From contig DASZBM010000002.1 in assembly GCA_035944135.1 (NCBI GenBank), positions 1,116,001 to 1,180,000 on the forward strand: 64,000 bases of DNA, in the 5' to 3' direction. This DNA is from Acidobacteriaceae bacterium. Lineage in GTDB: Bacteria > Acidobacteriota > Terriglobia > Terriglobales > Acidobacteriaceae. Shown piece by piece: positions 49,162 through 57,824 of the stretch. The translations under genes were made by a program, and so were the position numbers. The stretch's first letter is position 1; every line of letters starts with the position of its first letter. The notes under the pieces are model-generated. The model saw nothing but the letters and a program-made list of their open reading frames with translations, did not search any database and had not been told where the DNA came from.

Positions 49162-50423
49162 GAATGCCCGTGAGTTCGGCCCAGCCCAACGCCTTGAAGG
49201 CATCCCCACCCTCTCGCCCGACACCTGGCGCCATCATCCTCTTCCTCGTCTTCTCCTTCATCACCCTCACCATCGGCATCATGGCCCTGCCGCGCGCTGG
49301 CCGTCTCTATGACTTCCGCGCCTTCTACGGCGCCGGCTGGCTTCTCCTCCACAACCCGCACCAACTCTTTAGCCTCTCCCTCCAGGAGACCGTCCAGAAC
49401 GCCATCGTCTGTCCCATGTGGCGCGGCGTTCCCTTCTACCACCCGGCGTATGAGGCCCTCCTCTATGCGCCTCTCACTCTGCTCTCCTATCGCCACGCCT
49501 ACATCGTCTTCGCCGTACTCAATCTGCTTCTGCTCGCCCTCTGCTACACGCTCGCGCCTCGGTCCGCCGACCCGCGCATCGCCAGAATCCCGCGCCCGCT
49601 CCTCTTCTCCCTCTGCTTCCCTGCCTTCATGGGCATCGCCGAAGGTCAGGACTCGATCGTCTTCTTCCTCCTCATTTGCCTTCTCTGGCGAGCGCTCGCC
49701 TCCACGCGCGACCGCACCGCGGGCATACTGCTCGCGCTCGCCCTTTTCAAGGTCCAAATCGCTCTCGCGCTGCTCGTCTTCCTCGCGATCTACCTGCCCA
49801 CACCCCGTCGAGTCCGCCTGCTTCTCTCCTTCCTTCCTTCCGCCGCCGCGGTCGCGCTCACCTGCCTCCTCATCACCGGTTCGCGCGGCATGGCAGCGTG
49901 GTTCCGTCTCATCGCCTCATCCTCCGTCGCCTCTCACCTGGACCACCACGCGCAATCCATCATCGCGGTCTACCCCAGGGCCATGCCGACGCTGAACGGC
50001 CTGCTCTACGTTTGCGGCGCACGCCTGCTTCCAGCACGCGCCTCTCTAGCGCTCGATCTCCTTCTGTCCGCCATCGTCTTTGCGCTCGCGGTCTATCTCT
50101 GCCGCACCGCCAGCAGCCTCGCCGTCGCCTTCTGCGCCACGCTCGCCGCCGCGATCCTCCTCGCCCCCCACCTCTTTCTCTACGACTACGTTTTGCTCCT
50201 CCTCCCTATCCTCCTGCTCACGCAACCTCATCAGCCACTCCTGACCGCGCTCTTCTACGTCCTCAACTACGCTCTTTTCGCCATCGGAGGAATCGATTGG
50301 TTCGCGTTCATGGCTCTAGTTCCGGTCGCCTTTCTCACCTCACTCCTCCTCACAGAACGTTCTCACCGCCTCCACCATCCCGTTCCGGAAAAAGTGACCC
50401 CCCACCCGTTAACTGCCCTGTAA
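49158..50423 (+). CDS. DUF2029/GT87-like polytopic membrane glycosyltransferase
   Basis: A 421-residue membrane protein with about ten helices. The region YDFRAFYGAGWLLLHNPHQL and the following PFYHPAYEALLYAPLTLLSY resemble the DUF2029/GT87 family of polyprenol-phosphate-mannose-dependent transferases, where an early Asp acts at the membrane surface. Translation may begin at the GTG at 49158, overlapping the previous stop, or at the ATG at 49164. A longer in-frame ORF from 48936 runs inside the upstream gene and was rejected. Acceptor sugar unknown. Confidence 0.75.
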   Translation: MRMPVSSAQPNALKASPPSRPTPGAIILFLVFSFITLTIGIMALPRAGRLYDFRAFYGAGWLLLHNPHQLFSLSLQETVQNAIVCPMWRGVPFYHPAYEALLYAPLTLLSYRHAYIVFAVLNLLLLALCYTLAPRSADPRIARIPRPLLFSLCFPAFMGIAEGQDSIVFFLLICLLWRALASTRDRTAGILLALALFKVQIALALLVFLAIYLPTPRRVRLLLSFLPSAAAVALTCLLITGSRGMAAWFRLIASSSVASHLDHHAQSIIAVYPRAMPTLNGLLYVCGARLLPARASLALDLLLSAIVFALAVYLCRTASSLAVAFCATLAAAILLAPHLFLYDYVLLLLPILLLTQPHQPLLTALFYVLNYALFAIGGIDWFAFMALVPVAFLTSLLLTERSHRLHHPVPEKVTPHPLTAL

Positions 50424-50497
50424 TCAAGATTTTGCCTATAAGCTGTTTGTTTTCAATATTTTGACAAGGAGGCGTTATACAAAACCTTTGCAATCAG

Positions 50498-50536
50498 TAT
50501 TTTGCGCAAAAACCCGGGGGGAGGGGTACCCGTCAC
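50498..50536. promoter_or_regulatory. G-rich element shared with the pruA leader, copy 2
   Basis: TTTTGCGCAAAAACCCGGGG continues to GGAGGGGTACCCGTCACC, about 30 bases before gmhA. It closely matches 26355-26393. Immediately upstream (50425-50500), read on the minus strand, are three spaced CAAAATnTTGA-type repeats (CAAAATACTGATTGCAAA, CAAAATATTGAAAACAAA, CAAAATCTTGATTACAG). Confidence 0.5.
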
Positions 50537-50566
50537 CGCAAAAATGTATCCTCAGATGCAGCACTT

Positions 50567-51157
50567 ATGCTCGACATCGTTCGCCGCCAGCTCCAGCAAT
50601 CCCTCGACACGCTGACCAGGGTCCTCCACGACGAATCGGTCCACAAGTCCGTCCTTGAAGCCGCGCGCGTCACCGCCGAGGCCATGAAGAATGGCCACAA
50701 GCTTCTCGTCTGCGGCAACGGCGGCAGCGCCGCCGACACTCAGCACGTCGTCGCCGAGCTCGTCGTCCGCCTCACCGTTGACCGTCCCGCGCTTCGCGCC
50801 ATCGCCCTCACCACCGACAGCTCCATCTTCACCGCCATCGGCAACGACTACGGCTTCGAGCACATCTTCTCCCGCCAGGTCGAAGCTCTCGGCCAGCCCG
50901 GCGATGTCCTGCTCGCCATCTCCACCTCGGGCAACTCCCCCAACTGCATCCGCGCCCTCGAGACGGCCCGCTCCATTGGCCTCACCACCGTCGCCTTCAC
51001 CGGCTGCTCCGGCGGCAAGATGGCCCCCCTCGCCGGCATCAACGTCATCGTCCCCTGCAACGTCACCATGAACATCCAGGAGTCGCAGCTCGCCCTGGAG
51101 CACATCTTCTGCATGCTCGTCGAGCGCTGCTACTTCGGTCCTGACTTCGTCGGCTAG
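50567..51157 (+). CDS. gmhA: sedoheptulose 7-phosphate isomerase
   Basis: A 196-residue SIS-domain isomerase. The family block HKLLVCGNGGSAADTQHVVA (about 44-63) binds the phosphosugar. ISTSGNSPNCIRALETAR and the C-terminal ESQLALEHIFCMLVE are also conserved. It makes D-glycero-D-manno-heptose 7-phosphate, the first step to lipopolysaccharide or S-layer heptose. It may instead be a GmhA-like homologue with another role. The start was chosen at the first ATG that includes the conserved N-terminal helix. Confidence 0.88.
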   Translation: MLDIVRRQLQQSLDTLTRVLHDESVHKSVLEAARVTAEAMKNGHKLLVCGNGGSAADTQHVVAELVVRLTVDRPALRAIALTTDSSIFTAIGNDYGFEHIFSRQVEALGQPGDVLLAISTSGNSPNCIRALETARSIGLTTVAFTGCSGGKMAPLAGINVIVPCNVTMNIQESQLALEHIFCMLVERCYFGPDFVG

Positions 51158-52725
51158 TCCGCGCTCACCACAGCCTCTGTACTGACCGCGCGCGCCGCCA
51201 GCGGCAGCTGCACGATCAGTCGCGCGCCGCCACCTTCATGGTTCTCCGCCCGAACCGATCCTCCGTGTGCCCCCGCCACCGCCTGCACAAACGCCAACCC
51301 CAGCCCATACCCCCGCGACGCGCTCCCCCTCACCCCCTGCTTGAACAGCTCGCTCTCAATCTCCGGCGAGAACCCCGGCCCGTCATCCTCCACCACAATT
51401 TCTGCAAACTCCCCCGCCGCACGCAGCGCAATCGATACCGTCCGCGAAGGCGGCAGATGTTTCATCTCGTTGTCCAGCAGATTCGCCACCATCCGGTGCA
51501 CCAGCGCAGCGTCAGCCATTACCTCCAGCGGCTGCCCTGCGGAAAACTCCAGCCGCAGTCCCCTGTCGCTCATGCACGGCCGGTACAGCTCAATCATCCC
51601 GTCAAGCAACTGCTCAAGGTCGACACGCTCCGCTTCCAGCCGCAGTGCATGCGCCTGCGCCTCCGCCACATCCAGCGACTGATTCAGAATCTCCGTCAGC
51701 CGATCAATCTCATTGATCGCGCGCTCAATCGACTCCGCATCCTGCTCCTGCACATCGCGCGTCAGCACAATCTCCAGCCGCGCACGAATCGCCGTCAGCG
51801 GGCTGCGAAGATCATGCGCCAGCGAGTTTGTAATCGTGTGCAACTGGTGCACCGACTGCTCAATCCGCTCCAGCATCCGGTTCAGCGTCGAAGACAGTTG
51901 CGCAATCTCATCGTTCCATCCGCTCGTGGGCACGCGGCGGCTCAGGTCTGACTCCCCGATATGCGCCGCAACCTCACTGATCCTGCGCACATCGCCCAGC
52001 ATCCGCCGCGTGGTGTAGAAGATGATCGCAAACCCCAGCAGCACACACAGCGCCCACAGCTTCATGAAGTGCTCGCGCATCTGGTGCAGCACGTGCAACT
52101 CATCCCGCTCGGAGAGCCCAAGGTAGACATGACTGCCGTCCGGGATCACCACCTCGGCCACGCGAAATGGAACCTTTATGTCCGCCACGTGCAGATCGAA
52201 CGGCGTATCCGGCTGCGCATTCACACCGCGGATAGCGTTCAGATACGGCCTGCCATCTCCATCACCGGCCCACAGCACCGGCGCACCGTCAGCCCCGGTT
52301 TGCAGAAAGAACACCGGAGCCGTCTGCAGCTCGCCGGGACGCGGCGGTCGATTTGGAACTTCACGGCTAGCGAGCTCCGCCATCTCGCCTACCACTCGGC
52401 CATACAGCGCGTTCTTCGGAGTGCGCTCCGCCACATCGCTCAGCGTCTCCACCTCGCCGGAGATCCATGCGTCGGTCCTTCGCTGAATATCCTTCGCCAC
52501 AAACGAGTGCAGCGACATGAAGATGATTAGCGTGCCGCACGCAAACGCAACCGTTCCCCACAGCGAGATCCGCCAGGCCGCGCTGTGAACGCGTGAGGAT
52601 TTTCCCTGAGGCTGCAACCCGGAGCCGGCATCGTTCGGGCCGTTTTCCAGCGAAGAAAACGGCTTCGCGTTCTTCCTCGAAGGGCGAGGTGTCAGGGAAA
52701 ATCCTTTACCGGTCGCGGAGGACAT
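51154..52725 (-). CDS. sensor histidine kinase
   Basis: A 523-residue inner-membrane sensor kinase. TM1 is at about residues 51-72 (LWGTVAFACGTLIIFMSLHSF). A periplasmic sensor region of about 150 residues is followed by TM2 near 225-245 (LWALCVLLGFAIIFY), a HAMP linker and the phosphoacceptor His in NSLAHDLRSPLTAIRARLE. The ATPase N-box is near NLLDNEMKHL and the G-boxes are DDGPGFSPEI and GYGLGLAFV. The start was set at the ATG at 52725, which has GAGG upstream; a GTG at 52734 is possible. It overlaps the response-regulator gene by 20 bases and its last four bases overlap gmhA's end. Confidence 0.92.
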   Translation of the reverse strand: MSSATGKGFSLTPRPSRKNAKPFSSLENGPNDAGSGLQPQGKSSRVHSAAWRISLWGTVAFACGTLIIFMSLHSFVAKDIQRRTDAWISGEVETLSDVAERTPKNALYGRVVGEMAELASREVPNRPPRPGELQTAPVFFLQTGADGAPVLWAGDGDGRPYLNAIRGVNAQPDTPFDLHVADIKVPFRVAEVVIPDGSHVYLGLSERDELHVLHQMREHFMKLWALCVLLGFAIIFYTTRRMLGDVRRISEVAAHIGESDLSRRVPTSGWNDEIAQLSSTLNRMLERIEQSVHQLHTITNSLAHDLRSPLTAIRARLEIVLTRDVQEQDAESIERAINEIDRLTEILNQSLDVAEAQAHALRLEAERVDLEQLLDGMIELYRPCMSDRGLRLEFSAGQPLEVMADAALVHRMVANLLDNEMKHLPPSRTVSIALRAAGEFAEIVVEDDGPGFSPEIESELFKQGVRGSASRGYGLGLAFVQAVAGAHGGSVRAENHEGGGARLIVQLPLAARAVSTEAVVSAD

Positions 52726-53380
52726 ACCCCACACCTCGCAGCGTGCGGATCAGCGGCGGCAATCCCTCGGCGTCTACCTTGCCGCGCAGACGATAGATAT
52801 GCACATCCACCACATTCGTCGCCGGCTGAATCCGCATGCCCCACACCTTATCCAAAATCATCGATCGCGTCACCACTCGCCCCGGATTGCGGCACAGATA
52901 TTCCAGCAGCGTGAACTCCTGCGGCGTGAGGTTCAGCACCCGCTCACCGCGGATCGCCTCGCGTCGCAGCAAGTCCAGCTCGAGGTCCAGCACACGCAGC
53001 CGCGTAGCCTCCGTCGCAGGCAAGTTGCGCTTCAGCAGATTGCGCAACCTGGCCATCAATTCCGCCAGCGCAAACGGCTTCGTCAGGTAGTCGTCGCCGC
53101 CTTGCTCCAATCCGAGCACGCGGTCATCCACAGTCCGCCGCGCCGACAGAATCATCACCGGCGCATTCACTCCCATCTGACGCAGACGCATGATCAACGC
53201 CATGCCATCCTGATCCGGCAGGCCCAGGTCCACGATCAGCGCATCGTGGCGGCTCTCCATCGCCAGGCGCTCGGCTGTCTTTGCGTCACCGGCCGCATCC
53301 ACGTGATAGCCCGCTTCTGTCAACGCGTTGCGCAGGAACGTCTGTATTTCGAGATCGTCTTCCACTAACAACAACTGCAT
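52706..53380 (-). CDS. OmpR-family response regulator
   Basis: A 224-residue two-component regulator. The receiver has Asp8-Asp9 (LVEDD) and phosphoacceptor Asp51 (LIVDLGLPDQDG). The winged-helix effector at about 125-220 reads NLTPQEFTLLEYLCRNPGRV and VDVHIYRLRGKVD. It is transcribed first, followed by the histidine kinase in an overlapping reading frame, so the pair should form one signalling unit. Its target genes are unknown; the gene next to it on the other strand encodes a cytochrome b561-like protein. Confidence 0.94.
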   Translation of the reverse strand: MQLLLVEDDLEIQTFLRNALTEAGYHVDAAGDAKTAERLAMESRHDALIVDLGLPDQDGMALIMRLRQMGVNAPVMILSARRTVDDRVLGLEQGGDDYLTKPFALAELMARLRNLLKRNLPATEATRLRVLDLELDLLRREAIRGERVLNLTPQEFTLLEYLCRNPGRVVTRSMILDKVWGMRIQPATNVVDVHIYRLRGKVDAEGLPPLIRTLRGVGYVLRDR

Positions 53381-53559
53381 GTCGCGATGTTAGTGCATCT
53401 CGTCGCGTGCTTGAACAATCCAACGGCACGCGTGCAAATTTCAGCGCATGAAAGATGAACATCGCGTCATTTGTACGTTTTTCGCAGGTCATCTCTAACC
53501 CTTATAACCAGGTACACGTGGCGCACACATCCGCGTCTCACCCATCGAGGCCCCACCGC

Positions 53560-54330
53560 ATGCTGCTCTCCCGGCTCCGTCGCACCTTGTCCTTGTCCCT
53601 TGTTGCGGTTCTCGGATTCTTCGCTTCCGCACACCTCGCGCCGGCGCAGACCTACTCCAGTTCTGACACGACCCAGATCAGCAGCGCGGCGTTGCCCGAT
53701 GCGCCCTCCGCAATCCAGGCGCAGGAGCAGCAACAACAACAGCAACAGCCCACATCGCAGCAGCCGCAGCAACAGCCACCGGCGCAGAATCCCGCCGCGC
53801 CCTCGCTTAGCGACCTCGGCCTATCGCCCGCGCAGACTGCGCCCGACCCCGCTCTGCAGGCGCGCCTCGACCGCCATACGCAGATGCTGAAGATTCACCA
53901 GAAGCTCGGCCTGCTTACGCTGATCCCGATGGCTGCCGCCGTCATCAGCTCCGGCGGAGCGACAGCCGGACACAACGGCGCGCCCGGCACTACAACCACC
54001 GGCGGCGGCCCCACCACCAGCCGCGACCTGCACGCCGCGCTCGGCGGCCTCACCGTCGCCATGTACGGAACAACAGCCTACTTCGCGATCGCCGCGCCGA
54101 AGATCCCCGAAGGCCATGTCAAAGGCGGCATCAAGGTGCACAAGTACCTCGTCTGGATTCACGGCCCCGGCATGGTTCTCACGCCCATCCTCGGAGCCAT
54201 GGCCTTCAACCAGCTCAACAACGGCGAGAAGGTGCACGGTATCGCCTCCGCACACGCCGCGGTCGCCTGGACCACAGTCATCTCGTACAGCGCAGCGATC
54301 GTCGCTGTCTCCTGGCCCATCAAGCTCTAA
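53560..54330 (+). CDS. cytochrome b561-like membrane protein with Gln-rich linker
   Basis: A 256-residue protein. The N-terminal signal or anchor is at about 10-30, then a low-complexity Gln/Pro linker (about 55-80) and four hydrophobic segments. Potential haem-binding histidines lie near the helix ends: His113 (LKIHQKLGLL), His158 (DLHAALGG), His194 and His201 (KVHKYLVWIHGPGM), His226 and His232. The pattern resembles cytochrome b561-type proteins, and the next gene encodes a YceI-family protein, the partner found in the E. coli yceJ-yceI pair. The start is the ATG at 53560, just before the signal sequence; an in-frame start at 53455 adds an unlikely extension. Confidence 0.65.
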   Translation: MLLSRLRRTLSLSLVAVLGFFASAHLAPAQTYSSSDTTQISSAALPDAPSAIQAQEQQQQQQQPTSQQPQQQPPAQNPAAPSLSDLGLSPAQTAPDPALQARLDRHTQMLKIHQKLGLLTLIPMAAAVISSGGATAGHNGAPGTTTTGGGPTTSRDLHAALGGLTVAMYGTTAYFAIAAPKIPEGHVKGGIKVHKYLVWIHGPGMVLTPILGAMAFNQLNNGEKVHGIASAHAAVAWTTVISYSAAIVAVSWPIKL

Positions 54331-54345
54331 CCCTCAAAGGTGTTC

Positions 54346-54885
54346 ATGAAGCTCGTTCGTCTCGCTGCTCTCTTTTTGCTGTCCCCACTCGCGCTGGCAC
54401 AATCGCCGCAAACCTTCGTCCTCACTCAGTCTTCGCTTACGTATCACATGGTCCACCCGGTCCATACGGTGGACGGCACAAGCCACGCCGCGCGCGGCAA
54501 GGGTGTCTGCGGCAACGGCGTGTGCGACTTCCTCGTCGCCGCGCCTGTGAAGTCTTTCGACTCCGGTGACACCAACCGTGACGAGCACATGATCCAGGTC
54601 ACACGCGGCGCCGAGTTCCCCATAGTCACGGTGCGCTTCCGCATTCCCGAGTCCGCCATCAATTCGGCCACGCTTGATTGCGATCTCGAGGTCAACTTCG
54701 CCGGCAACACCGCGCACTACACGCACGTGCCGTTTCAGCAGACGATCCAGGGCAACACGCACCACATCACCGGCAGCGTTCCGGCCACACTCACCGACTT
54801 CAAAATCCCGGCGCCGTCGTTCCTCACCGTGCCCATCAAGAACGAGATCCCGGTCAAAGTCGATACCACCTGGCAGCGGCAGTAA
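54346..54885 (+). CDS. YceI-family protein
   Basis: A 179-residue exported protein. The signal peptide is at about residues 1-18 (LLSPLALAQ), followed by a lipocalin-like beta barrel typical of YceI-family isoprenoid-binding proteins (SSLTYHMVHPVHTVDGTS, FPIVTVRFRIPESAIN, and the C-terminal KIPAPSFLTVPIKNEIPV). An AAAGG site stands six bases before the ATG; the GTG two codons earlier overlaps that site and is rejected. It follows the b561-like gene after 15 bases, consistent with co-transcription. Confidence 0.85.
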   Translation: MKLVRLAALFLLSPLALAQSPQTFVLTQSSLTYHMVHPVHTVDGTSHAARGKGVCGNGVCDFLVAAPVKSFDSGDTNRDEHMIQVTRGAEFPIVTVRFRIPESAINSATLDCDLEVNFAGNTAHYTHVPFQQTIQGNTHHITGSVPATLTDFKIPAPSFLTVPIKNEIPVKVDTTWQRQ

Positions 54886-57735
54886 TTACTTCGCGCTGGC
54901 CACTGACATTGGTGGCGTCGATCGAATAGGCACCATGCGCACGACCTGGTCCGCGCCCAACAACGCTACCTTTGAGCCGGAGTCTACAAAGGCCGCGAAG
55001 CGCAGTGGCGTGCCCATCTCCGCATGAGCCAGTTCCTTGCCCGACGCGTCGTATACCACGGCCTCGTCCTCGCGATTTCGCAGGCAAATCCGGCCCGTTG
55101 CGACGTCCTCGCCCAGCATCGCACCGTACATCTGCCGAACCAGCCGTCCATCCTTCAGCGAGTACACCTGTGTGCGGTTATCCTCGGTTGACGCATACAG
55201 CAGGTCGCCCACGCGATTCAATCCATTCGTGCCCGCGTAGGCCTTTGAAAGCTCCATCACCACGCTCGCCGTCGTCTTCCCTGTTCCCGCGTCCACAACC
55301 TCGATCAGACGCCCATCATCTTTCTTCTTCACGGCCGCGGCCTCGGCGGTCAGTGTCGCATCGCCTTTCACCTGCGCCTTCGCATAGCTCGAGTTCAGAT
55401 GGAAGCTGAACAGCAGGTCCTTCCATCCATAGCTCGCTGTGTAGTAAGGCCTGCCTTCACTGAACGTGCGACGCCACAGCTCCGAGCCATCGTTCGGCCG
55501 ATGCACGATCAGGTCCTGCGCATGCCTGCCGGCGTCCTTGGCATCTTTCCACTCGTCCAGCATCCCGTAGTCGACGGTCATGTCGCCGAGGGCATACTTC
55601 ACCGGGCCCGCGTGCATGGTCTTCATCGAAGCGTCCACCAGCATCGCGTCCTGCTTCTCACGCTTGGGAAACTCCATCATCAGGTCATCGCCATTCCACG
55701 CCGCGTGAAAACCGCGCAGGTACAACATTCGCTTGCCCGTGCGCAGGTTCCACAGGCCGCCGCGCGTGCGCGTCGACATCGCCAGGTACTGTCCGTCCGG
55801 CGAGAGCGCGACAGAGTACAGCCGCGCCAATTGGCTCTCCGGCGGCTGCACGGTCGCAATGCCGTTCAGCTTGTCCACATCGATCTTCGCCAGAACAACG
55901 TGGCCGTCCCTGTTCTCTGAGGCCAGCATGCCGCCCCAGACATCCAGCGCCTCGCTCTCAGAGCCGAGCATGACGCGGCCGGCGTCGACATTGCTCAGCG
56001 ATATCTGGAAGTCCTTGTAGCCATCGGACAGGACATACGAACTGCCGTCCATCGCTGAAACCGCCTTCAGCTTCGAGAACGGGAGATCTACCTTCTTCAA
56101 CTGTTTCCCTTCAGGAAAGCTGTAGATGCCCGAATTTTTCGGGTCAGCGCGGTTCACTCCGGCGATGCGGTCGTTGCCTAAAAACGCATACGCTCCGGTG
56201 GCCTTGTTCATCAGCGCTCCGCCGAGCCTTACCGGCGTGCGCGTGCGCAGATCGAACGCAACCTTGCTGTCGTCCGGCCCGATCAACAAATAATTTCCAT
56301 CGGGGGAAAAGCTCGACGGCACAAAGTCACCGGCTACCTCGCTGCCATCGGTGAAGTACATCAGGAACGCAAAGAAAAGGCTCGGCTGGAAGAAGTTGTT
56401 CTTCTGCCATACGACGTTGCCGCTCTCGGAATCCAGCAGCGACAGGTCCATCCAGTAGCTCTCGGGGTTGAGCGCCAGGCACACGATCGTGCGACCGTCC
56501 GGCGAGAGCTTCGTCTGCACGCACGGGTTCTTCGTCAGCGGCTCATGCACCTGCATCATCTTCTGCTGCGCGATGCTCCACTCCTCCGTGTGCAGGCCGT
56601 GGGTCGTAAACACCACGCGCTTTGAGTCCGGGCTGAACTGTGCGGCCAGCGCGTTCGGCGCGTCAATCTTGAAGTCCACCTTCAGCGGGTCGCGATCCAT
56701 CACAAAGATCGTGGACTCGTCCTGGGCCAGCAGCTTCGATCCATCCGGGCTGAATCGCAGCCTGTCGAGGTCCATGCGCAGCGGGGGCGTCAGCGGAATC
56801 TCCTGCGCTCCATCGATGTGCGCCGCCTCCACGCCGCGGTTCTCGAGCACACGCTCATGCCATGCCGCGAAGCCGGCCGACTGCACTGCCTGCTGGCCGC
56901 CGCAGCCCGATGGAAGCGTGGCGATCAGCTTTTGAATCTTGCCCAGTCGCCGCTCGTTTGGCTTCGAGAAGCCAAAGAAGTTCGACAGCGTCCCGCCGCT
57001 CTTGCCCTTCGTGAAGAACATCCGGTCCCAGAACTCCGCGCTCGCCTGCGGCCTGTACCCAGCCGCGGCGATCACGTAGACGCCGATGTGGTCGGCCTCC
57101 TCCTGCTTGTCGTCGTCATCGCCCCCGCTGCTGGTGTGCGCTCGCAAGCGTGCATCGTCGAGCTGCTGAAACTTCGCAAAGATATCCGCGCGGTCGCCCA
57201 CGCTGGTGACGCCCATCAGTTTTTTCAAGTCACGCGTTGTCTCGAACGCAAACTGGTGCGAGGCGATGTGCCCCATCTCATGCCCCAGCACCGACGCCAG
57301 CTCGTCGTCGCTCTTCGCCTCGGAGGCGAGCTTGCGAGTGAGATAAATTCTTCCGCCCGCCAGGCTGAAGCCGTTCACCTCCGGCGAGTCGATCAACTGC
57401 ACATGAAAATGAATATGCGTGTCCGGCAATGTTGCCGCGAGGCGGTCGACAATTCCCTGCAGGTACGCATTCTCGGCCGGGTCGCGGATCAGCCGGAACT
57501 CTGATTCCACCTGGTCGGCCATCGCTTCGCCGAGCCATTCCTCCTGCTGCTCGCTGAAGAAGTTCGGGCGCAAATCCGGCGCGACCACCGGCGGCGCCCC
57601 GCACCCCACATTTTGCGAAGCAGGCTTCTGTTGAGCGACCGTGCACAGCGGCACACAAAAGACCAGGGCCGGCGCGAAGAGGCGAACCGCGTTTCGAAGC
57701 GTCATAAGGAACCGATGGAAGATCGCCGGAAGCAT
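54886..57735 (-). CDS. secreted M48 metallopeptidase fused to a beta-propeller
   Basis: A 949-residue exported protein. The signal sequence is at about 15-36 (LFAPALVFCVPLCTVAQQ). A zincin domain follows with the HExxH motif in VLGHEMGHIASHQ (His152, Glu153, His156) and the third ligand probably in the KQEEADHIGV helix near 213. From about 320 onwards there are propeller-like repeats (RLRFSPDGSKLLAQDEST, VALSPDGQYLAMSTRTRGG, VGDLLYASTEDNRTQVYSL). A GGAGG site precedes the start at 57735. A short TPR-like metallopeptidase of the BepA type is the closest known relative in general form, but the long propeller is unusual. Confidence 0.85.
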   Translation of the reverse strand: MLPAIFHRFLMTLRNAVRLFAPALVFCVPLCTVAQQKPASQNVGCGAPPVVAPDLRPNFFSEQQEEWLGEAMADQVESEFRLIRDPAENAYLQGIVDRLAATLPDTHIHFHVQLIDSPEVNGFSLAGGRIYLTRKLASEAKSDDELASVLGHEMGHIASHQFAFETTRDLKKLMGVTSVGDRADIFAKFQQLDDARLRAHTSSGGDDDDKQEEADHIGVYVIAAAGYRPQASAEFWDRMFFTKGKSGGTLSNFFGFSKPNERRLGKIQKLIATLPSGCGGQQAVQSAGFAAWHERVLENRGVEAAHIDGAQEIPLTPPLRMDLDRLRFSPDGSKLLAQDESTIFVMDRDPLKVDFKIDAPNALAAQFSPDSKRVVFTTHGLHTEEWSIAQQKMMQVHEPLTKNPCVQTKLSPDGRTIVCLALNPESYWMDLSLLDSESGNVVWQKNNFFQPSLFFAFLMYFTDGSEVAGDFVPSSFSPDGNYLLIGPDDSKVAFDLRTRTPVRLGGALMNKATGAYAFLGNDRIAGVNRADPKNSGIYSFPEGKQLKKVDLPFSKLKAVSAMDGSSYVLSDGYKDFQISLSNVDAGRVMLGSESEALDVWGGMLASENRDGHVVLAKIDVDKLNGIATVQPPESQLARLYSVALSPDGQYLAMSTRTRGGLWNLRTGKRMLYLRGFHAAWNGDDLMMEFPKREKQDAMLVDASMKTMHAGPVKYALGDMTVDYGMLDEWKDAKDAGRHAQDLIVHRPNDGSELWRRTFSEGRPYYTASYGWKDLLFSFHLNSSYAKAQVKGDATLTAEAAAVKKKDDGRLIEVVDAGTGKTTASVVMELSKAYAGTNGLNRVGDLLYASTEDNRTQVYSLKDGRLVRQMYGAMLGEDVATGRICLRNREDEAVVYDASGKELAHAEMGTPLRFAAFVDSGSKVALLGADQVVRMVPIRSTPPMSVASAK

Positions 57736-57824
57736 ATCATCTGCCTCCGTTTGCGCAACCCTCCAGAATCGCGGTACCTAAGTACTGCTTCGATGCCTCG
57801 TTCGCGCGCGATTTCTCTCCGCCG

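Noticed and set aside
53725-53800. Gln-rich stretch as a frameshift or contamination
   Set aside because: The frame stays open with CAG/CAA mixture on both sides and a normal signal peptide before it, so it is read as a genuine linker.
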